Below are positions 8,414 to 15,724 of a stretch of 64,000 nucleotides of DNA, piece by piece. Below the pieces are notes generated by a model. It worked only from the letters and a program-made list of their open reading frames with translations. It was not told where the DNA came from and ran no database searches. The translations under genes and the position numbers were made by a program. Numbering within the stretch: the stretch's first letter is position 1; each line of letters starts with the position of its first letter. This DNA is from Dehalogenimonas lykanthroporepellens BL-DC-9. Its GTDB lineage: Bacteria; Chloroflexota; Dehalococcoidia; Dehalococcoidales; Dehalococcoidaceae. The stretch spans positions 1,622,511-1,686,510 of the forward strand of contig CP002084.1 of assembly GCA_000143165.1 (NCBI GenBank). The letters run 5' to 3'.

Positions 8414-8962
8414 TTACGGTTGAATGGTTCGTTGCTCTGTCACGTCGCCGTGAAACTGGAAGGTCCGGTCCCGGATCAGCCGACCGTCGCGCAGGTCGCC
8501 GTCGTACACCGGGCAGGATTCGATGCGAATGCGTCCGGAGCTTTGCCGGAGGTTGGATAGGTTCACCCGGGCCAGGCCGCCCAGAGGAACCAGTTCGGTA
8601 AGGTTCAGGCTGCCCTGGTCGGCGATGGCGATCTCCGGGTAAAGCTGGAGGAACCGCGACACCGATTCGTGAAAACCGAGCAGTTCGGCCTCCCGGTCCA
8701 CGGTCACCACCAGGTCGAAATCGAGGTGATAGAGACGGGGAAAGCGGCACTCCTCGAAACTCAGCTCCGCGACATTCTTCTCGAACAGGCGGCTCTGGCT
8801 GCGGCGGAAACGGTCTTCCGTCAGCTTCGGCCCCTGGAGGATGACGCTGGGGGTGCGCTGGACCTCGAACAGGTCATCCGGGAACACCAGCACGGTGTCC
8901 GGGTGGATGACCTGCTTGGCCAGGCGGATCAGTGTTTCTGTGGCGGTCTGTATCGTGCTCAA
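8414..8962 (-). CDS. Tail completion/terminator candidate
   Basis: 182 aa (MSTIQTATETLIRLAKQVIHPDTVLVFPDD). The sequence has a mixed alpha/beta pattern with LVVTVDREAELLGFHESVSRFLQLYPEI in the centre. It lies between the head-tail genes upstream and the sheath downstream, and opens the tail operon. That position and size fit tail completion or terminator proteins, which cap the tube and dock the head. I cannot name the family from sequence alone. A copy of the 32-bp phage promoter motif sits 24 nt upstream of the ATG. Confidence 0.55.
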   Translation of the reverse strand: MSTIQTATETLIRLAKQVIHPDTVLVFPDDLFEVQRTPSVILQGPKLTEDRFRRSQSRLFEKNVAELSFEECRFPRLYHLDFDLVVTVDREAELLGFHESVSRFLQLYPEIAIADQGSLNLTELVPLGGLARVNLSNLRQSSGRIRIESCPVYDGDLRDGRLIRDRTFQFHGDVTEQRTIQP

Positions 8963-8986
8963 GGGACGCCTCCGTTTTCTGCCTGG

Positions 8987-9018
8987 TTACTTACCGGAAG
9001 CGCTGGCGATGTGTCGGA
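8987..9018 (-). promoter_or_regulatory. Phage 32-bp motif, copy 2 (predicted sigma-dependent promoter)
   Basis: TCCGAC-N14-TCCGGTAAGTAA on the minus strand, ending 24 nt before the ATG at 8962. It should drive the tail operon from the terminator candidate through the sheath, tube and tape measure. Its N14 spacer closely resembles that of copy 3 (20267). Confidence 0.75.
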
Positions 9019-9203
9019 GAGGTAGAAAGAGAACCAAAAATGTGAATTTTTGACTTTCTTCTTGTCGTACATACATACGAATAAAGGGAGTATGAACAAA
9101 GCAACCAAGGGAGTCCAAAATGTGTTACGTAAAACCAGACCTGAGATAGGATGGATAAAACGGACACCAAAGTCAGGTAAAATAGAGAGACGGAGGTGTC
9201 AGG

Positions 9204-9521
9204 ATGGAAAGGATTCCACACGGGAAGTATACGAGGGAGTTCAGGCTGGAAGCGGTGAAGCTGGTGACAGAGGATAAATTGTCTGTGGCGGAAGCTGCCA
9301 GGCGGCTGGCACTGCCGTCAAACACCTTGGACAACTGGCTCAGGAAACACAGAGCCGGCAAGCTTGAAGAAGTGGGCAAGTCATACCGGCCGCTGACAGA
9401 AGTAGAGATGGAGCTGGCCCGGGTAAAGAAGGAAAATGCCGAACTCAAAATGGAGCGGGAAATATTAAAAAAAGCAGCCGCGTACTTTGCCAGGGAGTCG
9501 CTGCCCGGTACGCGGCGATGA
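9204..9521 (+). CDS. IS3-family transposase OrfA (HTH)
   Basis: 105 aa. A helix-turn-helix of the transposase 8 family lies at residues about 8-60 (YTREFRLEAVKLVTEDKLSVAEAARRLALPSNTLDNWLRKH), followed by a leucine-zipper-like coiled coil (ELARVKKENAELKMEREILKKAAAYF). It binds the IS ends. It ends with an ATGA overlap into OrfB at 9518-9521, and an A-rich stretch (attaaaaaaagc, about 9464-9475) precedes the overlap, where -1 slippage would give the OrfAB transposase, as known for the family. The start has GGAGGTGTCAGG upstream. Confidence 0.9.
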   Translation: MERIPHGKYTREFRLEAVKLVTEDKLSVAEAARRLALPSNTLDNWLRKHRAGKLEEVGKSYRPLTEVEMELARVKKENAELKMEREILKKAAAYFARESLPGTRR

Positions 9522-10378
9522 AAGAACTGCGGCTCAAATATCCAGTCCCTATTCTCCGGCGAATGCTTGGTGTCTCCGGTAGCGGCTTTTATGCCTGGAT
9601 GGATAGGCCTTTATCGAAGCGGGGTCAGGAGGAAGCGCGGCTTGAGTTGGAGATCAAGGCAGCGGATAAGCGGACGCGCCAGACCTATGGGCCGGAGCGA
9701 CTACAGCGGGATTTGGCAGCGCACGGCGTGAAGGTGGGTATTTGCCGTATCAAGCGTATCCGGAAAAAGCTGGGGATACGTTGCAAACAGAAGAGTAAGT
9801 TCAAGGTTACCACGGATTCCAGGCACAGGTTGCCGGTAGCCGGAAACCTGTTGGCGCAGAAGTTTGTGGCCTCCAGGCCGAATGATGTATGGCTCACCGA
9901 TATCACCTATATTTCCACCGATGAAGGTTGGCTGTATCTGGCAGGCCACAAGGACCTGTGGAATGGCGAAATTGTCGGATATGCCATGGGTAAGCGCTTG
10001 ACCAGAAACCTGGTCAATGAGTCTTTGCTTCGGGCGGTGGCCGCTAAACATCCGGCCGAGGGGCTGTTGCACCACTCTGACCGGGGTAGCCAGTATTGCT
10101 CCCTTGAGTACCGGCGACTACTGGAACGATTTGGCTTGAGAGCTTCCATGAGCCGGAAAGGGAACTGCTACGACAACGCACCTATGGAGAGCTTCTGGGG
10201 AACGCTAAAACAGGAACTGGTGAATCATCGGCGCTATAGAACCAGACAAGAAGCCATCCGGGAGATCACGGAGTATATCGAAATCTTCTACAACCGGCAA
10301 CGCCGGCAAGCCAGGCTGGGATTCTTGTCGCCGGCGGCTTATGCTCAACAATTCTACGCAGGACTGGTGGCGGCATGA
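9518..10378 (+). CDS. IS3-family transposase OrfB (DDE integrase)
   Basis: 286 aa. An HTH_21-type region occurs in the first 100 residues, then a retroviral integrase-like catalytic core: WLTDITYI carries the first Asp, HHSDRGSQYCS the second, and the downstream NCYDNAPMESFWGTLKQEL the Glu. All three catalytic acids are therefore present. The protein ends FLSPAAYAQQF, usual for the family. Together with OrfA it performs copy-out/paste-in transposition through a circular intermediate. It is intact. Confidence 0.92.
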   Translation: MKELRLKYPVPILRRMLGVSGSGFYAWMDRPLSKRGQEEARLELEIKAADKRTRQTYGPERLQRDLAAHGVKVGICRIKRIRKKLGIRCKQKSKFKVTTDSRHRLPVAGNLLAQKFVASRPNDVWLTDITYISTDEGWLYLAGHKDLWNGEIVGYAMGKRLTRNLVNESLLRAVAAKHPAEGLLHHSDRGSQYCSLEYRRLLERFGLRASMSRKGNCYDNAPMESFWGTLKQELVNHRRYRTRQEAIREITEYIEIFYNRQRRQARLGFLSPAAYAQQFYAGLVAA

Positions 10379-10666
10379 AAGGTTTGGTGTCCGAATTTGA
10401 CATCCGACCTCAACCTTGTCGTGTCCCCTAAGAGCTTGGTGTCAAATTTGAAGGTCATTTATGACGGTGAGGTAAACAGTTGGGCATTGGTTGAAATGGA
10501 ATGGGGTGGCGCAGAAGCCGTTAGGCTGCGCTGGAATGATGGTTCTGAAGATCAAAGATTCCCGGGAATTGGAAATCCTCAATCCCGAGGCTTGCCTACC
10601 TGGTTTATTCTTCTCGAAGAAATTGCGGAAGTTGTTATCAGTATGCTCAAGGTAAACAAGAAGATA

Positions 10667-11158
10667 TCAGAGTGACATACTTGAGCGGATCGCCTTGCGA
10701 TAGTTCTCGATGATCTGCTCGCGGTACTTTTCCATGGTGGGGTGCAGAAAGGGTCGGGGCGGGATGACGATCACCGCGCCGGTGGGGTGCTGGATGGTGG
10801 CTCCGTATTCCATTACCGCACCGATGTTCACCAGGTCGTCGCCGTCCTTGTTGACCGTGCCGCGCAGTAGCCCCACGAAAGCCCGGTCGGTGAGGAGGCG
10901 CTGAGTGATGGAATTGACCAGAAAGCCGGTGTCGATCAGGACCTTGCTGGAGCCCTTGCGCGTGATGGTTCTCTCGGCCAGCTTGACGAACGCCTTGCCG
11001 CCCGGTGCCTGGGAGCGGATACCTCGTTTGATCTCGCGGACGAGGAATAGGGCGTTCTTGATGGTCGCCTGACGGATCGCCAGGGCGAGCCGGGCTCCGG
11101 GATTAGCGACCAGCTTCGCCTTCGCTTTGTCCCAATCTCCGAAGCGCTTAACCCCCAT
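10667..11158 (-). CDS. Head-tail joining / virion morphogenesis protein (HK97 gp10 or Mu gpG-like)
   Basis: 163 aa. It contains LVREIKRGIRSQAPGGKAFVKLAERTITRKGSSKVLIDTGFLVNSITQ, then GAVMEYGATIQHPTGAVIVIPPRPFLHPT. The order DTG-L-.SI.. and E.G....IPPRPFL is diagnostic of phage virion morphogenesis / gp10-like head-tail proteins. The MGVKRF opening codons are also found, at 16 of 19 bases, at 15354-15372, immediately after the preceding phage gene. That indicates the 4.2-kb cassette entered exactly at the start of this gene. Its own upstream region is now cassette DNA, with only a weak ribosome site (TGAGAAAAG), so its expression may depend on read-through from the cassette. Confidence 0.75.
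   Translation of the reverse strand: MGVKRFGDWDKAKAKLVANPGARLALAIRQATIKNALFLVREIKRGIRSQAPGGKAFVKLAERTITRKGSSKVLIDTGFLVNSITQRLLTDRAFVGLLRGTVNKDGDDLVNIGAVMEYGATIQHPTGAVIVIPPRPFLHPTMEKYREQIIENYRKAIRSSMSL
11140..11158. repeat. Left copy of 19-bp imperfect direct repeat bounding the redox cassette
   Basis: This is the first 19 nt of the coding sequence of the gp10-like gene. It matches 15354-15372 at 16 of 19 positions; the three differences are at third codon positions, so both copies encode MGVKRF. Confidence 0.6.
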
Positions 11159-11229
11159 AAACTTTTCTCATTTTCAAAAGAATTTCTTTTGGATTTCAGC
11201 CAAGGCAAAAACGGTTGCGGGCATGAACA

Positions 11230-11934
11230 TCATGTCACAGCTTCCAGTGGCAGTACAAGCTGACGACCTGTTTGGAGGATCTTCCCAGAGTCTTTTAGCC
11301 GTTTCATTACACGAGTAATACTGACGCGATGCGCTCCGATCAGAAAACCCAAATCTTCATGCGTTAACGGAAACTGAATAACATAACCCTCTTCTTTTTT
11401 CTCGCCATGCTCCCGGGCGACATTGAGCAGGACACTGTAAAGTCTTTCTTCCAAGTGAGTTTGGGACATGGCCCCGACCCGATCAGTTAACTGAGCGATA
11501 CGACCACTCAAGTTCTTGATGACCTGGAGACCGATATTGGGATATTCAAGAACCAATTTTTCAAAACGATCTTTTGTAAAGCTGCACACCAATGTCTCCT
11601 CCATACTCCACGCACTCACAGGATAGTTGAAATCATCGTTAAATATATACTCCCCCAAAAAATCGCCAGGCTTCCTTATATCCAGAGTTAATTCCGTACC
11701 ATCCTCTAAGAGTTTGCTCAATTTTACGCGACCGGCTTTGATCAACGAAATCTGTTTCGCTGTATCGCCTTGCATAAAAACTGATTGGCCTGCTTGATAT
11801 TTTTTACGCAACGCCTCTCGAACGACCGCTTCCATTTCCGCCTGGCGCAGTCCATCAAAAACCCAAAGCTGCCCGATGCATATTTGCGACCATTCACTAC
11901 CCTTCGGTTTTAGCTTTTCACATAGGCAACTCAT
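11230..11934 (-). CDS. Crp/Fnr-family transcription regulator
   Basis: 234 aa from the ATG at 11934, chosen for AAGGAGG 8 nt upstream and because the longer frame adds an unrelated leader. Residues about 30-140 form a cyclic-nucleotide-binding-like fold (GQSVFMQGDTAKQISLIKAGRVKLSKLLEDG). The C-terminus is a Crp-type winged helix (LTHEDLGFLIGAHRVSITRVMKRLKDSGKI). The N-terminus carries C3, C5 and C19 (MSCLCEK), which might bind an iron-sulfur cluster as in Fnr-like sensors; this is only suggestive. It is the last gene of the redox cassette and probably controls it. The ligand is unknown. Confidence 0.85.
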   Translation of the reverse strand: MSCLCEKLKPKGSEWSQICIGQLWVFDGLRQAEMEAVVREALRKKYQAGQSVFMQGDTAKQISLIKAGRVKLSKLLEDGTELTLDIRKPGDFLGEYIFNDDFNYPVSAWSMEETLVCSFTKDRFEKLVLEYPNIGLQVIKNLSGRIAQLTDRVGAMSQTHLEERLYSVLLNVAREHGEKKEEGYVIQFPLTHEDLGFLIGAHRVSITRVMKRLKDSGKILQTGRQLVLPLEAVT

Positions 11935-12036
11935 AGGAACTGCCTCCTTCCAGCAATTTTCTAATTCCCTGGGCTGTCGTGGCAAAAGTAGTCCATTTCA
12001 GATAGCCGAAGGAACCCTGCCATTTGTAGGTTAGTT

Positions 12037-12618
12037 TCATTCCAGCAACCCATTTAACATATTATCAAAATGATCCAAGTTCAAGTTCATGAATTCAACG
12101 GGGACCTGTACCAAGTCGAAAAATTCGAGTACTTCATCCTCTGTCAAGGAATTAACTCCGGAATCCAGCACAAGAATCCGTTCATATCTTCCAAGATTCA
12201 TACGAAAATCCACCTCATTCCATCCGAAGAATCGTTTCATATTTGCAGGCCAAACTCTCACCCATGTAGGTGTCATAAGCATCGTGTTATTTTGTTCCAA
12301 TTCTATTGATTTCTCTTCTCCGAGGAAGGCTGACAAACAGTTTTTTGTAGGTATAATATGCGCGCCCTTACTGTCGGCTATGGACTTAATTTGTGGAAGG
12401 CACCCATTACCGTACAATATCTTGACATCCACCTTTCCAATATTTTTTGCAATATCGATAGCAGATAATAGCTCACTTTCAAGCAATTTAAGATCGGAAT
12501 GAAGTCCGGCGTCAAGCCATATCACTTTAAAGCCTGCCAAACCACGCTTTCTTTCCAATAGGAAATTGATCTCATCCTTGAAAATCCCACATGCTATTAA
12601 AACCTTGTCCGCTTTCAT
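12037..12618 (-). CDS. DUF1638-family protein
   Basis: 193 aa from the ATG at 12618 (MKADKVLIACGIFKDEINFLLER), which has AAAGG 9 nt upstream; an ATG three codons earlier lies on top of that site. The ACGIFKDEI opening, the ILYGNGCLPQI core and the LGRYERILVLDSGVN segment match DUF1638, a family found in anaerobes near corrinoid and methyltransferase genes. Biochemical role is unknown. It sits between the DsrE-like gene and the Crp/Fnr regulator in the same direction, as part of the redox cassette. Confidence 0.75.
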   Translation of the reverse strand: MKADKVLIACGIFKDEINFLLERKRGLAGFKVIWLDAGLHSDLKLLESELLSAIDIAKNIGKVDVKILYGNGCLPQIKSIADSKGAHIIPTKNCLSAFLGEEKSIELEQNNTMLMTPTWVRVWPANMKRFFGWNEVDFRMNLGRYERILVLDSGVNSLTEDEVLEFFDLVQVPVEFMNLNLDHFDNMLNGLLE

Positions 12619-12709
12619 AGACCACATCCTTTAGGTTGAAACTGTTGGTACTTATTTGTATTGCGCTCCTACCTTCTCTGTACAATTATTGGTCACGGCA
12701 CTTTACAAA

Positions 12710-13060
12710 TTAAAAAGTCAAAACCATGAATCCTTCCTTGAGATGTCGTGTTAAGGGTTCTCCCATATAAATAACCTGGCACCCGAGTTTTTCGAGTTTT
12801 TCAGATACTCCATACCTGTCAGCGCAGGCCTTACACGCCAACGTTTCAACACCAACCTTCTTCATTCCGACGAGTTCGGTCTGCAGTTTGAGGTCCTCTG
12901 AAAGTAGCTTCGCAGATGGTCCCCAAACTATCATTTTGACAGTGCCCCACCACCCTTTGATCATAGAATTTTTACAATACATAAATACCATGTTCAGGGC
13001 GACGTCTGGGTCTTGTGAACTCCATACGACCACGAGGGAATCGTGAAAGTCACTTTTCAT
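12710..13060 (-). CDS. DsrE-family protein
   Basis: 116 aa. The pattern SLVVVWSSQDPDVALNMVFMYCKNS, KMIVWGPSAKLL and VETLACKACADRYGV fits the DsrE/DsrF-like sulfur-relay fold, with the CKAC pair as the probable reactive cysteines. Such proteins carry persulfide sulfur or act in redox signalling. The ATG at 13060 is preceded by AAGGAG with 9-nt spacing. It follows the PNPOx-like gene after about 150 nt that contain hairpins, so it may be separately regulated within the cassette. Confidence 0.8.
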   Translation of the reverse strand: MKSDFHDSLVVVWSSQDPDVALNMVFMYCKNSMIKGWWGTVKMIVWGPSAKLLSEDLKLQTELVGMKKVGVETLACKACADRYGVSEKLEKLGCQVIYMGEPLTRHLKEGFMVLTF

Positions 13061-13153
13061 GGGAATCGACTCCTTCCGCGTTTATAGACTCCAGAAAATG
13101 GCGGTGGACCTGGAGACAGGAGATATACCGCCCCCAGGCCACCCTCCGGACTC

Positions 13154-13179
13154 GGAAAGCATGTCACATAATGCTTTCC
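13154..13179 (-). terminator. Perfect 9-bp hairpin between cassette genes
   Basis: GGAAAGCAT, an 8-nt loop, then ATGCTTTCC. It lies 32 nt after the stop of the PNPOx-like gene. No U-run follows in the minus direction, so it may be an RNA processing or stability element, or an attenuator, rather than a true terminator. A second GC-rich potential hairpin (GGCGGT...ACCGCC) lies at about 13100-13135. Confidence 0.4.
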
Positions 13180-13210
13180 ACATGACCAATTAGTGACTAT
13201 AATCAGAGCG

Positions 13211-13618
13211 TTATCCTATTTTGTTTCCTGCGTTGGGACCAGGAGACTGATCATAAATCTCTTCAACTGTGATCTTTGCCACGTATTTGGGCTCGGGGAG
13301 CGGTTTTGGCGCCTTCTTCAGTTCCTCTCTTACCTTCTCGTAAATTGGACCGCTGTCGATAAGCTCCGCTTTTCCCTTGAATTGATACCCAATGAATTTT
13401 TCATGGTCTACAAGGGTTACTGCGACCTTTGGATTGTTCCTGAGATTGTCCCTGGTTTTGAGAGAAAAGAGATCGGCAAAAATAATCGTGTTTTCGTCCA
13501 GCACCTGAATAGTGCCTTTGGGAGTGACATTGGGCATGCCCTCCTGATTAGCGGTGGCTACCCAACCCAGCTTGCCCTTTACAAATTCCTGCAATTCTTT
13601 GGAAATACTTGACGCCAT
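13211..13618 (-). CDS. Pyridoxamine 5'-phosphate oxidase-like flavoprotein
   Basis: 135 aa from the ATG at 13618, which has AGGAGG 5 nt upstream. LGWVATANQEGMPNVTPKGTIQVLDENTIIFADLFSLKTRDNLRNNPKVAVTLVD is the FMN-binding split-barrel signature of the PNPOx-like family. These proteins bind FMN or F420 and reduce small substrates or sense redox state. It is shorter than true PdxH and lacks its C-terminal dimerisation block, so a role in vitamin B6 synthesis is unlikely. It sits between the iron-sulfur flavoprotein and DsrE genes. Confidence 0.85.
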   Translation of the reverse strand: MASSISKELQEFVKGKLGWVATANQEGMPNVTPKGTIQVLDENTIIFADLFSLKTRDNLRNNPKVAVTLVDHEKFIGYQFKGKAELIDSGPIYEKVREELKKAPKPLPEPKYVAKITVEEIYDQSPGPNAGNKIG

Positions 13619-13740
13619 GATTACCTCCTGTGTCATAATATGTTTTTAAAACACGAAAACGCCTATAATTCGGCCAGCAATAAGTCCTTTGTCTTTATCG
13701 TGTTTCACCTCCTTTCCGTGGGTGTGGTCACACTCCACAG

Positions 13741-14394
13741 TTACATTGCCAGTTGTCCACGCAGACGGTCAGCGATTACACGTCCGAGATCATGTGCCTG
13801 CTGCCATGTTTCTGTTTGGTTTTCAACGTTGCTGAATTTCTCGGATGTCACGGTCGTGTCCTCACCGAATATCCAAGGAAGAGCGCTCATGGGGCATGTC
13901 TCACCATAACCGCATACCATACATTCGGGATTGCCAACCGCTTTCAATTGGCCCAATACCTCCATCCCTTCAAGTTTAAGCGCATGAGAGATTTGATCGG
14001 CCGCCTCATTAAGACCGGGCGCTCCACGTCCTATCCCCGTAGCGACAACAACAGCCAGTTTTCCTCTGTTAAGACCATTTTGATGACGAAGGGAGAAGAG
14101 ACGTTCCAGAAAAGCTTTCGTAAAACCATCCACGCCGCCATAGGGGCTGTATCCACCGACTACGAGTGCTCCCGCGTTGAGCACCTTCTCTGCAATTGCC
14201 GGGAAATCGTCCTCAACTTTGCAGATATTGTCCTTTTTGCAACCCAAACAAGCTATGCATGGGCCGATACGTGTCTTACTTAATTTTATAAATTCTGCAC
14301 TGAGGCCAGTTGCCTTCAATACCGCTTGGATCAATCGATCCGTATTGCTATTTTGGATCGGGCTTCCAGATATACCTATAATTTGTGTTCTCAT
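13741..14394 (-). CDS. NADPH-dependent FMN reductase / iron-sulfur flavoprotein
   Basis: 217 aa. GISGSPIQNSNTDRLI is the flavodoxin-type phosphate-binding loop. C46, C49, C52 and C58 (GPCIACLGCKKDNIC) form the compact Cys motif of archaeal and clostridial iron-sulfur flavoproteins, which carry a 4Fe-4S cluster and pass electrons to FMN. GALVVGGYSPYGGVDGFTKAFLER provides the flavin contact region. AAGGAG lies 8 nt before the ATG at 14394. In the cassette it probably supplies or accepts electrons for the peroxiredoxin and PNPOx-like proteins; the partner is not proven. Confidence 0.85.
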   Translation of the reverse strand: MRTQIIGISGSPIQNSNTDRLIQAVLKATGLSAEFIKLSKTRIGPCIACLGCKKDNICKVEDDFPAIAEKVLNAGALVVGGYSPYGGVDGFTKAFLERLFSLRHQNGLNRGKLAVVVATGIGRGAPGLNEAADQISHALKLEGMEVLGQLKAVGNPECMVCGYGETCPMSALPWIFGEDTTVTSEKFSNVENQTETWQQAHDLGRVIADRLRGQLAM

Positions 14395-14444
14395 AATCGG
14401 GACTCCTTTATTAAAATGGAATCATGTTCAATAATCGATTCAAC

Positions 14445-15107
14445 CTATCGATTACGAATTATAATCAACTCAAGCTTTTTGATGGTTTCTGACGGTTCAG
14501 GCCGTATCAGGTAGTCCACATTCACCTCTGCATCGAGAATACGCCGACTTCGATCAACAATCAGCCGTGCTGGCATGGGAAGCCGCCATAGTCCGTCTGC
14601 ATTGGCTCGTTGAAGGTCCACTCCCAAAGCGGCGTAGACTTTTTGCAGACGAAGAGGTAACTCAAAAACCAAACCGAGAGATTCGGAGAGGGTAAGCCCG
14701 ACATCACTGAACACCTCGTACTTAAGCCCTAATTTACGTTTTACTGCATGATTGATTGACGGCTTTTGGGGAGAAATTGCAATTAATCCAGCTCTCATCC
14801 TATTGATTTCGTCGAAAGAATCATTTAGAGCTTCCAGCTCCAAATTACAGTAAGGTCACCAAATTCCCCGGTAGAAGGTGACAACCGTATATTCTCGATA
14901 CAAGTAACTTGCTGGTTTGACAGGCAAACTTCGGCTATTCATAAGCATCGCATCGGGAAACGTGTCACCTTTTTGTACAGTTTGCTCTAGGATGCCCGAT
15001 TTACTCAATTCCTCGGTGGAGGATTGCATGATCAATCTGTAATCCTTGGGAATTCTTGCAACCGAGTTCAGCTTGTGGTCGTTTATTCTGTCTTTGAGAG
15101 TCTGCAT
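14445..15107 (-). CDS. Predicted selenocysteine-containing peroxiredoxin (AhpC/TSA family)
   Basis: One frame of 221 codons is interrupted only by TGA at 14856-14858 (codon 84). The residues before it are VVTFYRGIW and those after it PYCNLELEALNDS. In Cys relatives the same place reads RG-x-WCPYCNLEL, so the TGA replaces the peroxidatic Cys and leaves a U-x-x-C motif (U84, C87). The rest of the protein (AVKRKLGLKYEVFSDVGLTLSESLGL, then LPMPARLIVD) is a normal thioredoxin-fold AhpC/TSA sequence. A SECIS-like hairpin follows the TGA. Reading the TGA as a stop would leave an inactive fragment, and a single nonsense mutation exactly at the catalytic Cys with a SECIS is improbable. It opens the redox cassette operon. 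Host Sec machinery is not visible in the window. Confidence 0.85.
14823..14845 (-). promoter_or_regulatory. Bacterial SECIS-like hairpin after UGA 84
   Basis: On the minus strand: ATTTGGAGC, loop TGGAA, GCTCTAAAT. The 9-bp stem has one G-U pair. There are 19 nt between the UGA and the apical loop, and G is the second loop base. Both fall within the known bacterial SECIS rules (loop 16-37 nt after UGA, a G among the first loop bases). Confidence 0.8.
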
Positions 15108-15353
15108 AACGCCATCCTAATCAATCACCACGTGTTGGGGTCACCTTCCAATTTAAAATAACAAAGGGAATCGGGGAGTGCCGTAGCAATCGCTACAATG
15201 GAAAACTTTTCAGGGGCTGAATAGCCTAATGCAGGCACAGTTTATGAAAAAGGTTGGCATGGGGGTCGGCATGCGGGGGAATCTAAATGACTGCTCAAAC
15301 CAGTGCAGACAACAGATTGTTAAAAAGTAGATCGTGGATAGTGGCAAGTCCCT
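15108..15353. other. Upstream region of the redox cassette
   Basis: About 245 nt without a convincing gene. It must carry the cassette promoter (AT-rich TATTTTAAAT on the minus strand near 15155) and the right junction. A GGATGG ribosome site precedes the peroxiredoxin ATG. I see no clear Fnr or Crp box. Confidence 0.4.
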
Positions 15354-15372
15354 CGAAACGTTTAACTCCCAT
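15354..15372. repeat. Right copy of the 19-bp imperfect direct repeat
   Basis: The minus strand reads ATGGGAGTTAAACGTTTCG, encoding MGVKRF, then runs into cassette DNA and stops after 25 codons. It overlaps the stop of the gene at 15362, which is the normal phage-style overlap for the original start of the gp10-like gene. Confidence 0.6.
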
Positions 15373-15724
15373 GGTGGCGAACCAGTTTCAGTACCTTGTG
15401 GGTCACGACCCCGAAAAGGCGTTCCTCCACCACGGTCTGAACCCGGAAGACGTCCGCGCCGCTTTTCACCCTGTCTTCCGGTCTCACGTCCAGACCGGGG
15501 AGCCCGCAGGCCGTAGCGTCGATTTTGTTGGCGAGGTCCTCCGGAGGAGTTTCGATGAACTCGAGCGGAAAGGTCTCCAACTCGGCGAAGGATGCGTCGT
15601 CCGATCCATACAACCGCTCACCCGGTACGGCACGCAGCAACGCGGCTTCCTGTGAGCTTGCCAGGATCAGCTCTCTCACGTCCCCGGCGGCCGCAGCTTT
15701 CTCGGGACCACTAAGCAGGGTCAC
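15362..15724 (-). CDS. Phage head-tail connector region protein, unknown
   Basis: 120 aa, starting MTLLSGPEKAAAAGDVRELILAS. It contains ETFPLEFIETPPEDLANKIDATACGLPGLDVRPEDRVKSGADVFRVQTVVEERLFGVVTHKVLKLVRHHGS. The ATG overlaps the stop of the previous gene (15721-15724). It lies between the adaptor candidate and the gp10-like gene, where head completion or head-closure proteins are encoded. No family is recognised with confidence. Its C-terminal codons overlap the remnant start of the gp10-like gene, showing tight original packing before the cassette arrived. Confidence 0.6.
   Translation of the reverse strand: MTLLSGPEKAAAAGDVRELILASSQEAALLRAVPGERLYGSDDASFAELETFPLEFIETPPEDLANKIDATACGLPGLDVRPEDRVKSGADVFRVQTVVEERLFGVVTHKVLKLVRHHGS

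Larger units (their letters stand above)
9152..10402 (+). mobile_element. IS3-family insertion sequence, 1251 bp
   Basis: It contains the two overlapping transposase frames of the IS3 family. Terminal inverted repeats of 20 bp begin TGGATAAAACGGACACCAAA on the left and, reverse-complemented, TGTCAAATTCGGACACCAAA on the right. They match at 15 of 20 positions, including a perfect 11-bp inner block. No target duplication is visible: GGA flanks the left end and TCC the right. The ends carry the 5'-TG...CA-3' rule of the family. Both transposase frames are intact, so the element may still be mobile. Confidence 0.85.
9092..10675 (+). pseudogene. Small cargo gene split by an IS3-family element
   Basis: ATG at 9092 begins 20 codons ending GGA at 9149-9151, immediately before the insertion sequence. 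Joining 9151 to 10403 restores one uninterrupted frame of 110 codons (TCC at 10403 to TGA at 10675). A ribosome site AAAGGGAG lies just before the ATG and an AT-rich region with TTGACT is further upstream. The restored protein contains SNLKVIYDGEVNSWALVEME and GLPTWFILLEEIAEVV; I do not recognise it. It runs opposite to the tail genes, between two phage operons, so it was probably a cargo gene. The element also fuses a few codons onto the 3' half, making an ORF from 10397. Confidence 0.7.
11159..15353. mobile_element. Inserted low-GC redox cassette (integrative cargo)
   Basis: About 4.2 kb of visibly lower GC than the phage, holding six minus-strand metabolic genes and no phage genes. It separates 15362-15724 from the gp10-like gene, which would otherwise be adjacent. 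The 19-bp start of the gp10-like gene is present at both ends in slightly diverged form, consistent with integration at the gene's 5' end by an element carrying its own version of those codons. No integrase or transposase gene lies inside. Recombination between related phages could also produce this. Confidence 0.6.

Noticed and set aside
10434..10455. Second IS-end-like sequence (TTGGTGTCAAATTTGAAG)
   Set aside because: It resembles the right IS end but lies inside the restored 110-codon frame. Placing the IS end at 10402 gives both a 20-bp inverted repeat and frame restoration, so this one is taken as chance similarity.
14445..15107. Peroxiredoxin as a nonsense-mutated pseudogene
   Set aside because: The stop is exactly at the catalytic Cys, the frame is otherwise open, and a rule-conforming SECIS hairpin follows.
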